A stretch of 64,000 nucleotides of DNA, taken from the NCBI RefSeq assembly GCF_963676685.1, contig NC_092355.1, positions 78,397,176 to 78,461,175 of the forward strand. The letters are read 5' to 3'. The translations under genes were made by a program, and so were the position numbers. Positions 1 through 14,283 of the stretch are shown one piece after another. The notes below the pieces were generated by a model. It did not search any database. It saw only the letters and a program-made list of their open reading frames with translations, and was not told where the DNA came from. The DNA is from Mytilus edulis (Eukaryota > Mollusca > Bivalvia > Mytilida > Mytilidae). How positions within the stretch are numbered: the first letter of the stretch is position 1; each line of letters starts with the position of its first letter.

Positions 1-1300
1 TCCGAACCCACGTGGTTTACACGAGAATATGGATGGAGACGCATCATATAAAAAGAGTAGAGACTGATGCAATGCTAAAAAAAGACAGAACAAATAATAT
101 TTTTTTTGAGAATTTAGACATGAAACCCCTGAGTATTGAAATAGTAACGGATTGCGATGTACGCATATTGGTGACAAATGCTAAAAGTTTACACGAGAAA
201 TTCTCCTCTGTACTTATGTAGAAAGGAACTAAATGGAATGAAATGAGTTAAAACTTTAGATAACCATATGTAGCTGCATTCGCTCCTTTCCATTTACTTC
301 TTTAGAATCATATGTCGAACGGACATTTGGGATTACCATTGTGTAGATTGTTCTTCTATTTCTCCCTCGCCCCTCCCACTTAGTATATGACTGCATACTA
401 GAGGAAAAAATTGTAGGTCAAACCATTTCACATGTGAGTTAAGGAGCATACTGAATGTCAACTACTATTGAAATAACATCCGCGAACACAAGATTGTCAA
501 ACAAAAGGTAAAAGAACCTTGAACAGTATGATCGTGTAGCATTAAATAATTCAAAATGCTTCTCAAGTATTTTTTGACGAATAAAGTAAAGGCAATATCA
601 TAATCACAGATTTCAGGTACATGCCTTCTTTATATATTATGTAAAGGTGCCGCTCTACCCATTATTGGCTACTTGTTCTTCATCAACTTATGTCAATTGT
701 CGTTCCGTCTGGGCTTCCAATAAGTGTTATCAAATGATTGTTTTGTCCGGTTGACTATATTTCTGACAACAGCTACTAAAAAAAAAATATTTGGCAAAAG
801 ATTTGAAACGATTAATGACATTCATTATATATCAAGTATCTTCGTTACTATAGTCATCGTAGTGAAACAAAATGAAGAAACTATTTTACTTACTACATGG
901 TAGGTCGACCTGAAATATTTTATGTATTTTAAGAACATTGATTAGGTCAAATATCATGTGAAAAGAGGAGAGTCAACGTTCAAAATATGAAAATATATTC
1001 TACAAAAACATTATGCTTTGGCTGTTATTAAAACTCTTTTTCACAGATGCATAAAAAGACGGACGTGTTCTCAATATGGAATGTTAACCCCAATTCATAT
1101 ATTGAATGAAGTATTTTATAAATCACCACCTATAAATTATTGACCCATTATTCGCATTTAAAATTCAATAACTTTAATAAAAAATTAATAATCGTCAGAA
1201 AGGAATGTTTGTACTTTGACCTATTGCATAAGTTATTTTATATTTTGTTTGAAATAAAATCACAGAAACCAGGATTGAAATTTTGTCAAAAGACTAAACA
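1..1300. other. No gene recognised; AT-rich non-coding stretch
   Basis: I see no convincing coding region, RNA gene or repeat array here. A 69-residue open frame at 12-221 has no motif I recognise and no splice context, so I do not call it. The stretch leads into the retrotransposon fragment that starts near 1301. Confidence 0.5.
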
Positions 1301-1705
1301 GTGACGATCGGATTTAAAAAAAAAGTAAAACAAAACAAGAAACAAATAAAATATGAAGTTGAAGAGCATAGTACAAATAAAATCCTAAACATTTTGCCAA
1401 ATACAGCTAAGGTAACCTACGATATGTTTGGTTATTCTGCCGATATAGACCTCAATGTAAGACATAATCCTGACAACAATACAAACTGCTATGGTCTAAT
1501 ACTTATCTCGCTATGTAAAGTCTCTGGTTTGAGAACATGGAATGGTTTTGCGAATGATTTTACACTTTGTGGTGCGGATGGAATGAGCGTTATAGACTAC
1601 TTATCTGTCCCAGTGTCACTTTTCCCGATAGTGCGTCAACTTATTGTGTTTAATTTAACAACCTTTTCCGACCATGCATCATTACATATTCAACTTATCG
1701 AATGA
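1301..1705 (+). pseudogene. Non-LTR retrotransposon endonuclease fragment (EEP/APE-like, C-terminal part)
   Basis: The 134-codon frame resembles the C-terminal half of the endonuclease/exonuclease/phosphatase domain at the start of ORF2 in non-LTR retrotransposons, which nicks target DNA. Visible family features, in order, are an N-x-YG-LI-x-LCK-x-GLR stretch, a WNG motif, an FT-C-G-DG-SVIDY segment and a closing SDHASL motif; the SDH carries the family's catalytic Asp-His pair. The N-terminal half with the metal-binding residues is missing. The frame opens on a GTG rather than an ATG, as expected for a decayed fragment. Out-of-frame sequence from 1710 to about 1830 may continue the linker toward the reverse transcriptase. 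The satellite array begins about 35 bases later. Recognition is by eye. Confidence 0.7.
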
Positions 1706-1861
1706 TGAACTGAAAAACAATGTAGAGATTGTTTACTGAATACAATGCAAAAGATAAATGGTGTCGTGAACGGATTGACTTTGAAGGGCAGCAATTACTG
1801 GACAATTCGTTTTGCCGAATTCACTAGTACGTTACATGACAGTATGGCACATTTTTTTAAA

Positions 1862-4800
1862 TGTTTGAATGTCCATCTAACAACGAAGTATAACAATAGA
1901 TCTGGGGTTAAAAAGAAGATAAATGAATTTGAATGTCCGTCTGACAACGAAGTATAACAATACACTGGGGTTAAAAAGAAGATAAATATATTTGAATGTC
2001 CGTCTAACAACGAAGTATAACAATAGAACTGGGGTTAAAAAGAAGATAAATATATTTGAAAGTCCGTCTAACAACGAAGTATAACAATAGAACTGGGGTT
2101 AAAAAGAAGATAAATATATTTGAATGTCCGTCTAACAACAAAGTATAACAATAGAACTGGGGTTAAAAAGAAGATAAATATATTTGAATGTCCGTCTAAC
2201 AACGAAGTATAACAATAGAACTGGGGTTAAAAAGAAGATAAATCCATTTGAATGTCCGTCTAACAACGAAGTAAAACAATAGAACTGGGGTTTTAAAATT
2301 AAGATAAATATATAAGAATGTCCATCTAACAACAAAGTTTAACACTATAACTGGGGTTAAAACGCAGATAAATATATTGGAATGTCCATCTAACAACGAA
2401 GTATAACAATAGAACTGGGGTTTAAAACGAAGATAAATATATTGGAATGTCCATCTAACAACGAAGTATAACAATAGAACTGGGGTTTAAAACGAAGATA
2501 AATATATTGGAATGTCCATCTAACAACGAAGTATAACAATAGAACTGGGGTTTAAAACGAAGATAAATATATTGGAATGTCCATCTAACAACGAAGTATA
2601 ACAATAGAACTGGGGTTTAAAACGAAGATAAATATATTGGAATGTCCATTTAACAACGAAGTTTAACAATAGAACTGGGGTTAAAACGCAGATAAATATA
2701 TTTGAATGTCCATCTAACAACGAAGTATAACAATAGAACTGGGGTTTAAAACGAAGATAAATATATTGGAATGTCCATCTAACAACGAAGTTTAACAATA
2801 GAACTGGGGTTAAAAAGAAGATAAATATATTTGAATGTCCATCTAACAACGAAGTTTAACAGTAGAACTGGGGTTAAAAAGAACATAGATACATTTGAAT
2901 GTCCATCTAACAACGAAGTTTAACAGTAGAACTGGGGTTAAAAAGAAGATAGATACATTTGAATGTCCATCAACAACGAAGTTTAACAGTAGAACTGGGG
3001 TTTAAAACGAAGATAAATATATTTGAATGTCCGTCTAACAATGAAGTATAACAATAGATCTGGGGTTAAAAAGAAGATAAATATATTTGAATGTCCATCT
3101 AACAACGAAGTATAACAATAGAACTGGGGTTAAAACGAAGATAAATATATTTGAATGTCCATCTAACAAGGAAGTTTAACAATAGAACTGGGGTTAAAAA
3201 GAAGATAAAAATATTTGAATGTCCATCTAACAACGAAGTTTAACAATAGAACTGGGGTTAAAAACGAAAATAGATACATTTGAATGACCATCTAACAACG
3301 AAGTATAACAATAGAACTGGGTTTTAAAACGAAGATAAATATATTGGAATGTCCATCTAACAACGAAGTTTAACAATAGAACTGGGGTTTTAAAACGAAG
3401 ATAAATATATTTGAATGTCCATCAAACAACGAAGTTTAACAATATAACTGGGGTTCAAAACGAAGATAAATATATTGGAATGTCCATCTAACAACGAAGT
3501 TTAACAATAGAACTGGGGTTTTAAAACGAAGATAAATATTTGATAGTCCATCTAACAACGAAGTTTAACAATAGAACTGGGGTTTAAAACGAAGATAGAT
3601 ATATTTGAATGTCCATCAAACAACGAAGTTTAACAATAGAACTGGGGTTTTAAAACGAAGATAAATATATTTGAATGTCCATATAACAACGAAGTTTAAC
3701 AATAGAACTGGGGTTTAAAACGAAGATAAATATATTGGAATGTCCATCTAACAACGAAGTTTAACAATAGAACTGGGGTTTAAAACGAAGACAAATATAT
3801 TTGAATGTCCATCTAACAACGAAGTATAACAATAGAACTGGGTTTTAAAACGTAGATAAATATATTGGAATGTCCATCTAACAACGAAGTTTAACAATAG
3901 AACTGGGGTTTTAAAACGAAGATAAATATTTGATAGTCCATCTAACAACGAAGTTTAACAATAGAACTGGGGTTTAAAACGAAGACAGATATATTTGAAT
4001 GTCCATCTAACAACGAAGTAAAACAATAGAACTGGGGTTTTAAAATTAAGATAAATATATTTGAATGTCCATATAACAACGAAGTTTAACAATAGAACTG
4101 GGGTTTAAAACGAAGATAAATATATTGGAATGTCCATCTAACAACGAAGTTTAACAATAGAACTGGGATTTAAAACGAAGATAAATATTTTTGAATGTCC
4201 ATATAACAACGAAGTTTAACAATAGAACTGGGGTTAAAAACGAAAATAGATACATTTGAATGACCATCTAACAACGAAGTATAACAATAGAACTGGGTTT
4301 TAAAACGAAGATAAATATATTGGAATATCCATCTAACAACGAAGTTTAACAATAGAACTGGGGTTTTAAAACGAAGATAAATATATTTGAATGTCCATCT
4401 AACAACGAAGTTTAACAATAGAACTGGGGTTTAAAACGAAGACAAATATATTTGAATGTCCATCTAACAACGAAGTATAACAATAGAACTGGGGTGAAAA
4501 AGAAGATAAATATATTTGAATGTCCGTCTAACAACGAAGTATAACAATAGAACTGGGGTGAAAAAGAAGATAAATATATTTGAATGTCCATCTAACAACG
4601 AAGTATAACACTAGAACTGGGGTTAAACAGAAAATAAATGAATTTGAATGTCCATCTAAAAACGAAGTTTAACAATAGAACTGGGGTTAAAAGAAGATAA
4701 ATATATTTGAATGTCCATCTAACAACGAAGTATAACACTAGAACTGGGGTTCAAAACGAAGACAAATATATTTGAATGTCCATCTAACAACGAAGTATAA

Positions 4801-7800
4801 CAATAGAAGTGGGGTGAAAAAGAAGATAAATATATTTGAATGTCCGTCTAACAACGAAGTATAACAATAGAACTGGGGTGAAAAAGAAGATACATATATT
4901 TGAATGTCCATCTAACAACGAAGTATAACACTAGAACTGGGGTTAAACAGAAGATAAATGAATTTGAATGTCCATCTAAAAACGAAGTTTAACAATAGAA
5001 CTGGGGTTAAAAGAAGATAAATATATTTGAATGTCCATCTAACAACGAAGTATAACAATAGAACTGGGGTTAAACACAAAGACAAATATATTTGAATGTC
5101 CATCTAACAACGAAGTATAACAATAGAACTGGGGTTAAAAAGAAGATAAATATATTTGAATGTCCATCTAAAAACGAAGTTTAACAATATAACTGGGGTT
5201 TAAAACGAAGATAAATATATTGGAATGTCCATCTAACAACGAAGTATAACAATAGAACTGGGGTTAAAAAGAAGATAAATATATTTGAATGTCCATCTAA
5301 CAACGAAGTATAACAATAGAACTGGGGTTAAAAAGAACATAGATATATTTGAATGTCCATCTAACAAAGAAGTTTAACAGTAGAACTGGGGTTAAAAAGA
5401 ACATAGATATATTTGAATGTCCATCTAACAACGAAGTATTACAATAGAACTGGGGTTAAAAAGAAGATAGATACATTTGAATGTCCATCTAACAACGAAG
5501 TTTAACAGTAGAACTGGGGTTAAAAACGAAAATAGATACATTTGAATGTCCATCTAACAACGAAGTTTAACAGTAGAACTGGGGTTAAAAAGAAGATAGA
5601 TACATTTGAATGTCCATCTAACAACGAAGTTTAACAATAGAACTGGGGTTAAAAACGAAAATAGATACATTTGAATGTCCATCTAACAACGAAGTTTAAC
5701 AGTAGAACTGGGGTTAAAAAGAACATAGATATATTTGAATGTCCATCTAACAACGAAGTATAACAATAGAACTGGGGTTAAAAAGAAGATAGATACATTT
5801 GAATGTCCATCTAACAACGAAGTTTAACAATAGAACTGGGGTTAAAAACGAAAATAGATACATTTGAATGACCATCTAACAACGAAGTATAACAATAGAA
5901 CTGGGTTTTAAAACGAAGATAAATATATTGGAATGTCCATCTAACAACGAAGTTTAACAATAGAACTGGGGTTAAAAGAAGATAAATATATTTGAATGTC
6001 CATCTAACAACGAAGTTTAACAGTAGAACTGGGGTTAAACACAAAGACAAATATATTTGAATGTCCATTTAACAACGAAGTATAACAATAGAACTGGGGT
6101 TGAAAAGGAATATAAATATATTTGAATGTCCATCCAACAACGAAGTATAACAATAGAACTGGGGTTAAACAGAAGATAAATGAATTTGAATGTCCATCTA
6201 AAAACGAAGTTTAACAATAGAACTGGGGTTAAACGAAGATAAATATATTTGAATGTCCATCTAACAACGAAGTATAACAATAGAACTGGGGTTAAACACA
6301 AAGACAAATATATTTGAATGTCCATTTAACAACGAAGTATAACAATAGAACTGGGGTTGAAAAGGAAGATAAATATATTTGAATGTCCATCCAACAACGA
6401 AGTATAACAATAGAACTGGGGTTAAACAGAAGATAAATGAATTTGAATGTCCATCTAACAACGAAGTATAACACTAGAACTGGGGTTAAACACGAAGATA
6501 AATATATTTGAATGTCCATCTAACAACGAAGTATAACAATAGAACTGGGGTTAAAAGAAGATAAATATATTTGAATGTCCATCTAACAACGAAGTATAAC
6601 ACTAGAACTGGGGTTAAAAAGGAAGATAAATATATTTGAATGTCCATCTAACAACGAAGTATAACAATAGCACTGGGGTTAAACAGAAGACAAATATATT
6701 TGAATGTCCATCTAACAACGAAGTATAACACTAGAACTGGGGTTAAACACAAGATAAATGAATTTGAATGTCCATCTAAAAACGAAGTTTAACAATATAA
6801 CTGGGGTTTAAAACGAAGATAAATATATTTGAATGTCCATCTAACAACGAAGTATAACACTAGAACTGGGGTTAAACAGAAGATAAATGAATTTGAATGT
6901 CCATCTAAAAACGAAGTTTAACAGTAGAACTGGGGTTAAAAAGAAGATAAATCTATTTGAATGTCCATCTAACAACGAAGTATAACAATAGAACTGGGGT
7001 TAAAAAGAAGATAAATATATTTGAATGTCCATCTAACAACGAAGTATAACAATAGAACTGGGGTTAAAAAGAAGATAAATATATTTGAATGTCCATCTAA
7101 CAACGAAGTTTAACAGTAGAACTGGGGTTAAAAAGAACATAGATATATTTGAATGTCCATCTAACAACGAAGTATAACAATAGAACTGGGGTTAAAAAGA
7201 AGATAGATACATTTGAATGTCCATCTAACAACGAAGTATAACAATAGAACTGGGGTTAAAAAGAAGATAAATATATTTGAATGTCCATCTAACAACGAAG
7301 TTTAACAGTAGAACTGGGGTTAAAAAGAAGATAAAAATATTTGAATGTCCATCTAACAACGAAGTTTAACAATAGAACTGGGGTTAAAAACGAAAATAGA
7401 TACATTTGAATGACCATCTAACAACGAAGTATAACAATAGAACTGGGTTTTAAAACGAAGATAAATATATTGGAATGTCCATCTAACAACGAAGTTTAAC
7501 AATAGAACTGGGGTTAAACACAAAGACAAATATATTTGAATGTCCATCTAACAACGAAGTTTAACAATAGAACTGGGGTTTAAAAAGAAGATAAATATAT
7601 TTGAATGTCCATCAAACAACGAAGTTTAACAATATAATTGGGGTTCAAAACGAAGATAAATATATTGGAATGTCCATCTAACAACGAAGTATAACAATAG
7701 AACTGGGGTTTAAAACGAAGATAGATATATTTGAATGTCCATCAAACAACGAAGTTTAACAATAGAACTGGGGTTTTAAAACGAAGATAAATATATTTGA

Positions 7801-10800
7801 ATGTCCATATAACAACGAAGTTTAACAATAGAACTGGGGTTTAAAACGAAGATAAATATATTGGAATGTCCATCTAACAACGAAGTTTAACAATAGAACT
7901 GGGATTTAAAACGAAGATAAATATTTTTGAATGTCCATATAACAACGAAGTTTAACAATAAAGTATAACAATAGAACTGGGGTTAAAAAGAAGATAAATA
8001 TATTTGAATGTCCGTCTAACAACGAAGTATAACAATAGAACTGGGGTTAAAAAGAAGATAAATCCATTTGAATGTCCGTCTAACAACGAAGTAAAACAAT
8101 AGAACTGGGGTTTTAAAATTAAGACAAATATATTGGAATGTCCATCTAACACCGAAGTATAACAATAGAACAGGGGTTTAAAACGAAGATAAATATATTT
8201 GAATGTCCATCTAACAACGAAGTATAACAATAGAACTGGGGTTGAAAAGGAAGATAAATATATTTGAATGTCCATCCAACAACGAAGTATAACAATAGAA
8301 CTGGGGTTAAACAGAAGATAAATGAATTTGAATGTCCATCTAACAACGAAGTATAACACTACAACTGGGGTCAAACACGAAGATAAATATATTTGAATGT
8401 CCGTCTAACAACGAAGTATAACAATAGAACTGGGGTTAAAAGAAGATAAATATATTTGAATGTCCATCTAACAACGAAGTATAACAATAGAACTGGGGTT
8501 AAAAAGAAGATAAATATATTTGAATGTCCATCTAACAACGAAGTATAACAATAGAACTGGGGTTAAAAAGAAGATAAATATATTTGAATGTCCATCTAAC
8601 AACGAAGTTTAACAGTAGAACTGGGGTTAAAAAGAACATAGATATATTTGAATGTCCATCTAACAACGAAGTATAACAATAGAACTGGGGTTAAAAAGAA
8701 GATAGATACATTTGAATGTCCATCTAACAACGAAGTATAACAATAGAACTGGGGTTAAAAAGAAGATAAATATATTTGAATGTCCATCTAACAACGAAGT
8801 TTAACAGTAGAACTGGGGTTAAAAAGAAGATAAAAATATTTGAATGTCCATCTAACAACGAAGTTTAACAATAGAACTGGGGTTAAAAACGAAAATAGAT
8901 ACATTTGAATGACCATCTAACAACGAAGTATAACAATAGAACTGGGTTTTAAAACGAAGATAAATATATTGGAATGTCCATCTAACAACGAAGTTTAACA
9001 ATAGAACTGGGGTTAAACACAAAGACAAATATATTTGAATGTCCATCTAACAACGAAGTTTAACAATAGAACTGGGGTTTAAAAAGAAGATAAATATATT
9101 TGAATGTCCATCAAACAACGAAGTTTAACAATATAACTGGGGTTCAAAACGAAGATAAATATATTGGAATGTCCATCTAACAACGAAGTATAACAATAGA
9201 ACTGGGGTTTGAAACGAAGATAGATATATTTGAATGTCCATCAAACAACGAAGTTTAACAATAGAACTGGGGTTTTAAAACGAAGATAAATATATTTGAA
9301 TGTCCATATAACAACGAAGTTTAACAATAGAACTGGGGTTTAAAACGAAGATAAATATATTGAAATGTCCATCTAACAACGAAGTTTAACAATAGAACTG
9401 GGATTTAAAACGAAGATAAATATTTTTGAATGTCCATATAACAACGAAGTTTAACAATAAAGTATAACAATAGAACTGGGGTTAAAAAGAAGATAAATAT
9501 ATTTGAATGTCCGTCTAACAACGAAGTATAACAATAGAACTGGGGTTAAAAAGAAGATAAATCCATTTGAATGTCCGTCTAACAACGAAGTAAAACAATA
9601 GAACTGGGGTTTTAAAATTAAGACAAATATATTGGAATGTCCATCTAACACCGAAGTATAACAATAGAACAGGGGTTTAAAACGAAGATAAATATATTTG
9701 AATGTCCATCTAACAACGAAGTATAACAATAGAACTGGGGTTGAAAAGGAAGATAAATATATTTGAATGTCCATCCAACAACGAAGTATAACAATAGAAC
9801 TGGGGTTAAACAGAAGATAAATGAATTTGAATGTCCATCTAACAACGAAGTATAACACTACAACTGGGGTTAAACACGAAGATAAATATATTTGAATGTC
9901 CGTCTAACAACGAAGTATAACAATAGAACTGGGGTTAAAAGAAGATAAATATATTTGAATGTCCATCTAACAACGAAGTATAACAATAGAACTGGGGTTA
10001 AAAAGAAGATAAATATATTTGAATGTCCATCTAACAACGAAGTATAACTATAGAACTGGGGTTAAAAGAAGATAAATATATTTGAATGTCCGTCTAACAA
10101 CGAAGTATAACAATAGAACTGGGGTTAAACACAAAGACAAATATATTTGAATGTCCATCTAACAACGAAGTATAACAATAGAACTGGGGTGAAAAGAAGA
10201 TAAATATATTTGAATGTCCGTCTAACAACGAAGTATAACAATAGAACTGGGGTTAAAAGAAGATAAATATATTTGAATGTCCATCTAACAACGAAGTATA
10301 ACAATAGAACTGGGGTTAAACAGAAGACAAATATATTTGAATGTCCATCTAACAACGAAGTATAACAATAGAACTGGGGTTGAAAAGGAAGATAAATATA
10401 TTTGAATGTCCATCTAAAAACGAAGTATAACAATAGAACTGGGGTTAAACAGAAGATAAATGAATTTGAATGTCCATCTAACAACGAAGTATAACACTAG
10501 AACTGGGGTTAAACACGAAGATAAATATATTTGAATGTCCGTCTAACAACGAAGTATAACAATAGAACTGGGGTTAAAAGAAGATAAATACATTTGAATG
10601 TCCATCTAACAACGAAGTATAACAATAGAACTGGGGTTAAAAGAAGATAAATATATTTGAATGTCCATCTAACAACGAAGTATAACAATAGAACTGGGGT
10701 TAAACAGAAGATAAATGAATTTGAATGTCCATCTATCAACGAAGTATAACACTAGAACTGGGGTTAAACACGAAGACAAATATATTTGAATGTCCATCTA

Positions 10801-11330
10801 ACAACGAAGTATAACACGAGAACTGGGGTTAAACACGAAGATAAATATATTTGAATGTCCGTCTAACAACGAAGTATAACAATAGAACTGGGGTTAGAAA
10901 GAGGAAAGATATATTTGAATGTCCATCTAACAACGAAGTATAACAATAGAACTGGGGTAAGAAAGAGGATAGATATGTTTGAATGTCCATCTAACAACGA
11001 AGTATAACAATAGAACTGGGGTTTAAAACGAAGATAAATATATTGGAATGTCCATCAAACAACAAAGTTTAACATTATAACTGGGGTTTTAAATCGAAGT
11101 TAAATATATTTGAATGTCCGTCTAACAACGAAGTATAACAATATAACTGGGGTTTAAAACGAAGATAAATATATTGGAATGTCCATCTAACAACGAAGTA
11201 TAACAATAGAACTGGGGTTAAAAAGAAGATAAATATATTTGAATGTCCATCTAACAACGAAGTATAACAATAAAACTGGGGTTAAAAAGAAGATAAATAT
11301 ATTTGATTGTCCATCTAACAAGGAAGTAGA
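1862..11330. repeat. 64-bp tandem satellite array, about 148 copies
   Basis: A unit of about 64 bp repeats without interruption for 9.5 kb. Each unit contains GAATGTCCATCTAACAACGA, then AGTATAACAATAGAACTGGGG, then a variable A-rich spacer such as TTAAAAAGAAGATAAATATATT. Variants recur: GTCCGTCT for GTCCATCT, AGTTTAAC for AGTATAAC, and different spacers (TTAAAAAG, TTTAAAACG, TTAAACACAAAG). These variants occur in blocks, which points to amplification of multi-unit segments, for example a ~320-bp segment near 4441-5070. The minus strand of most units has no stop codon, so it throws up many hydrophobic open frames. Because 64 is not a multiple of three, each copy is read in a different frame, and none is a gene. 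Confidence 0.95.
6961..9958. repeat. 1499-bp higher-order duplication within the satellite
   Basis: Two near-identical blocks of about 1499 bp lie head to tail (about 6961-8459 and 8460-9958). They share the same order of unit variants. They also share a diagnostic truncated-unit junction, TTTAACAATAAAGTATAACA, which starts at 7951 and again at 9450. Outside these limits the variant order departs. This indicates a single recent duplication of about 23 units. Confidence 0.85.
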
Positions 11331-11640
11331 CATAACTTCCTTATTCTTTTAATTTGCAAAGGTATCATTGACGACATTTGAATGATCCAGTCAGGTGAAT
11401 AAGACAAACAATATAGATTCATGTTTCCGCTAGTTTAGTTATCAAAATAAAAAAAAAATGTACTCAACATTAAAATGACATGGTGTGCTTTAAGTTAAGA
11501 TTTCGATTATAGAAAACCATCACTAAGAGTGATCTTTCAGTAGTAGGCGACTTCTGTAGTGCTTTGAACTTTTCGACAAGACATATATCTTATCCTCCGT
11601 CTTATTTACCCGCAAATCCGTAAGTTTACTACAATACACT
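11311..11640. repeat. Right flank of the satellite, repeated near 16702-17335
   Basis: The sequence immediately after the last satellite unit (CATAACTTCC, then TTTGAATGATCCAGT, later AACATTAAAATGACAT, then GTAGTAGGCG and a TCCTCC-rich end) has a diverged counterpart at 16702-17335 in the same orientation and order. The array therefore appears to sit inside, or at the edge of, a dispersed element. Confidence 0.6.
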
Positions 11641-14283
11641 AGTTCAGGGAAAGCTTGTTCGCGACCAAGAATTCTGAGTGGGTCAAGCGTTTAATTAAAA
11701 TTCATCCGAGCATATGCGAGATTTGGACGAACTGGGGGCAAATAAAGGCAACAGTAGTATACCGCTGTTCAAAACTCATAAATCCATGGACAAAAAACAA
11801 AATCGGGGTAACAAACCAAAACCGAGCGAAACGCATTAAATTTTGGGGGCAAAGTCATATATGGTACACATCAATATTCGATGTTTAATAGGCGTTTATT
11901 AGGACGCCCGCCGCTTTCCCGTTTACCTGTGAAGTCGTTGAGTGTCATCTGTTTTTCTTGTTTGTTTCTGTTTAAATTAAATAAAGTAAAATAAAAATAT
12001 TTTGAAAAATTTCGATACATGGTGTTTGAAAATTACGGGAGAAAATTGGAAAAGGAATTTGAAATTACGGCTTGCAAATAACCAAAACGAAAAATTTGAT
12101 AAAGAAGGAACGAGATCCTTCAAGTCACTGTAGGCTGTTTCGAACTTTGAGGAAGTTTATGTGAAGAAATATCATTTTTGGCGAATGAGATCTGAATAAT
12201 AACATGCTGGCGTAATGGCATTAATCTAAATACTATGATCGTTTGTAAAACGGAGCTTTTTGAAAAGTTGTTGCTGGTCATCACACATAGTCGCAATGAA
12301 TGATTTTATGTGATGTCTTCAATAAAAAATAACCATAAGTTCATAAATGTTATGTTTTCAATATTGTATAAATAATCTGATAGCTAAAACTGTGAGCATT
12401 ATATACGTTCCTTGTTCAAACCATAAAAAATAAGTTCCCATAAAATCAAACAGCTACAGTCGTCATATGGAATTAAACTCTTAGCAAAAAAGCTGCACCC
12501 CTAATAAGATATATATTCAATGTCTTTACTCTGACTGTTGCATTTTGAACAAACGAGTGAAAATTCAGAGCAATGTAGAACAAAATATTTTCGACATTCA
12601 TATATCATTAGCATGATCTTGAGCTGCATGGATAACTTACAACAGGACGTTTAAACAAAACGGTTATTGATGACTGCGGGAATATATTTAACCTCAGACA
12701 AAACATGAAATTAACTGTTCAGGAAAAACGGAGTCCATCTAGTAGTAAAATACGGAAAAATAAAAATAAATATTTGCAAAATTTTGCCGTGGATACTGTA
12801 TTTTGGACATAAAGAAGCTTCGATCCCAATTCGAAATTCCATCATGGTTGACAACGATTTTGACGTAAAACAAAACATTAACCACAGACTTAACTTAATG
12901 CTGAAGTAGTCGGCGGAATCTAAGATCGCTAAGTATCGCTTTCGTGAAACTTGTCAAAAAGAAGCGTGTATGTCAAAAGATCCAAGTAGGCAGCTATTTC
13001 ACTCATAAATCTCCGTGTTTTCTACAAGACGACTTTAATTGATTTTTTTTGTCTACAGGGGGGAGGGTGTGTGCCTTTTTTCTATAGACTAGTATTTGTA
13101 ACATAACAATTTTTTCTCACATTTAGTATTATTTTTCTACATATTAACGTGAATTTTCTGACACAAAAATAAAATAACAGAACTGTTCATTAAAAGTATG
13201 TAATCAAATGCCAAACTATGATATATGTGTGAAAATTTACTTTCTGAACTTGAGAAACAACAAATATTTAAATTATCTTTTATTCTGTTTAAGATCTTAT
13301 TAAATCTGTTTGAAATTATTTAGACATTCTGTATACAATATTATATATGCTTTACAATATGCAAAATAAAATGCTGAACGACCCAGACCCCCCTCATTTA
13401 AAAAATTGTCAATATTTGATGCATTTCGGAATTAAGCACAATAAACTTTATGTAAATTCAAAACACGCATGCAATCAGGGCTTTATATATTTTGAACATA
13501 TATTTTAATGGTACCTAATATTGTCAGAACATAATTATGATTATTAAGGGTATAGTAATTGTATCATTGGCTAACTGTCGCCTGGTGAGATAAATAGTTT
13601 AAGGTAAAACTTTATGATACCATATGCCCTAGGTGTTGATTGACTTTTATTTTTATGACCTAAGATCAGTGCTTCAGATATAGCACCCGTACCTTCTTGA
13701 ATATATAGACAATCTGCTAAGTGAACCATTGTGAACATCACAGCATGAATCTGTCCATTTTTGCGTAAAGGTAACACTCAAAGCGTTCCTTTTGTATTTA
13801 AGATTAATTAACATAACGCCTATTAACGGTCAAAATATTCTGTTTTTATATGTCAGTGTAATCTTCAGCTTTAGAAAAATGTGACAAACTGTATATATAA
13901 ACTAGTATTTGGTTTTGAAATATACTATGCAATTATTTACATCAGAGACATACATGACATATAATACAATAGTATCATATGTCTCTGTTTAAATGCAGCT
14001 TGGAAAATTAGATCACATATATTGTCATATTATTGTATACACTGATTGTATACTCTCTAACTTCTGTCTTCTGCTGTCTTTTGTTTGTCATATATTATAT
14101 ATTTTCGTTTCCCATAGCATACATGTATATGCTTCTTGAAATAAAGTATTCATTATTCTGACTACAGTAATAACGATGCCCGATCTGAGATAATGCCCCC
14201 AGTTCGTCAAATCTCGTATCTTATTAGTCGATAACGCAAAATCCCGATCGATCTTGCACATGCGCATTGTTTCCCTGAACTAG
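11637..14283. mobile_element. Candidate inverted-repeat element, non-coding
   Basis: The left end CACTAGTTCAGGGAA (from 11637) recurs inverted at about 14269-14283. Further in, GATTTGGACGAACTGGGGGCA near 11720-11740 recurs inverted near 14192-14215 at similar spacing, so arms of about 90-104 bp face each other across 2.6 kb. I see no clear target-site duplication and no transposase. The arms could instead be two separate copies of one short repeat in opposite orientation. Confidence 0.35.
11890..14160. other. No gene recognised; AT-rich non-coding stretch
   Basis: Only short open frames occur here, none with a motif I recognise. The 68-residue minus frame at 13571-13777 has no supporting evidence. 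No tandem array is visible. Confidence 0.5.

Noticed and set aside
1795-11257. Many minus-strand open frames with hydrophobic TPVLLLYFVVRWTFKYIYL-type repeats
   Set aside because: They are translations of the 64-bp satellite in shifting frames. The same peptides recur wherever the unit lacks a stop.
1862-11330. Possible CRISPR-like array
   Set aside because: The repeats are contiguous and the spacer-like part is itself repeated; there are no unique spacers and the genome is eukaryotic.
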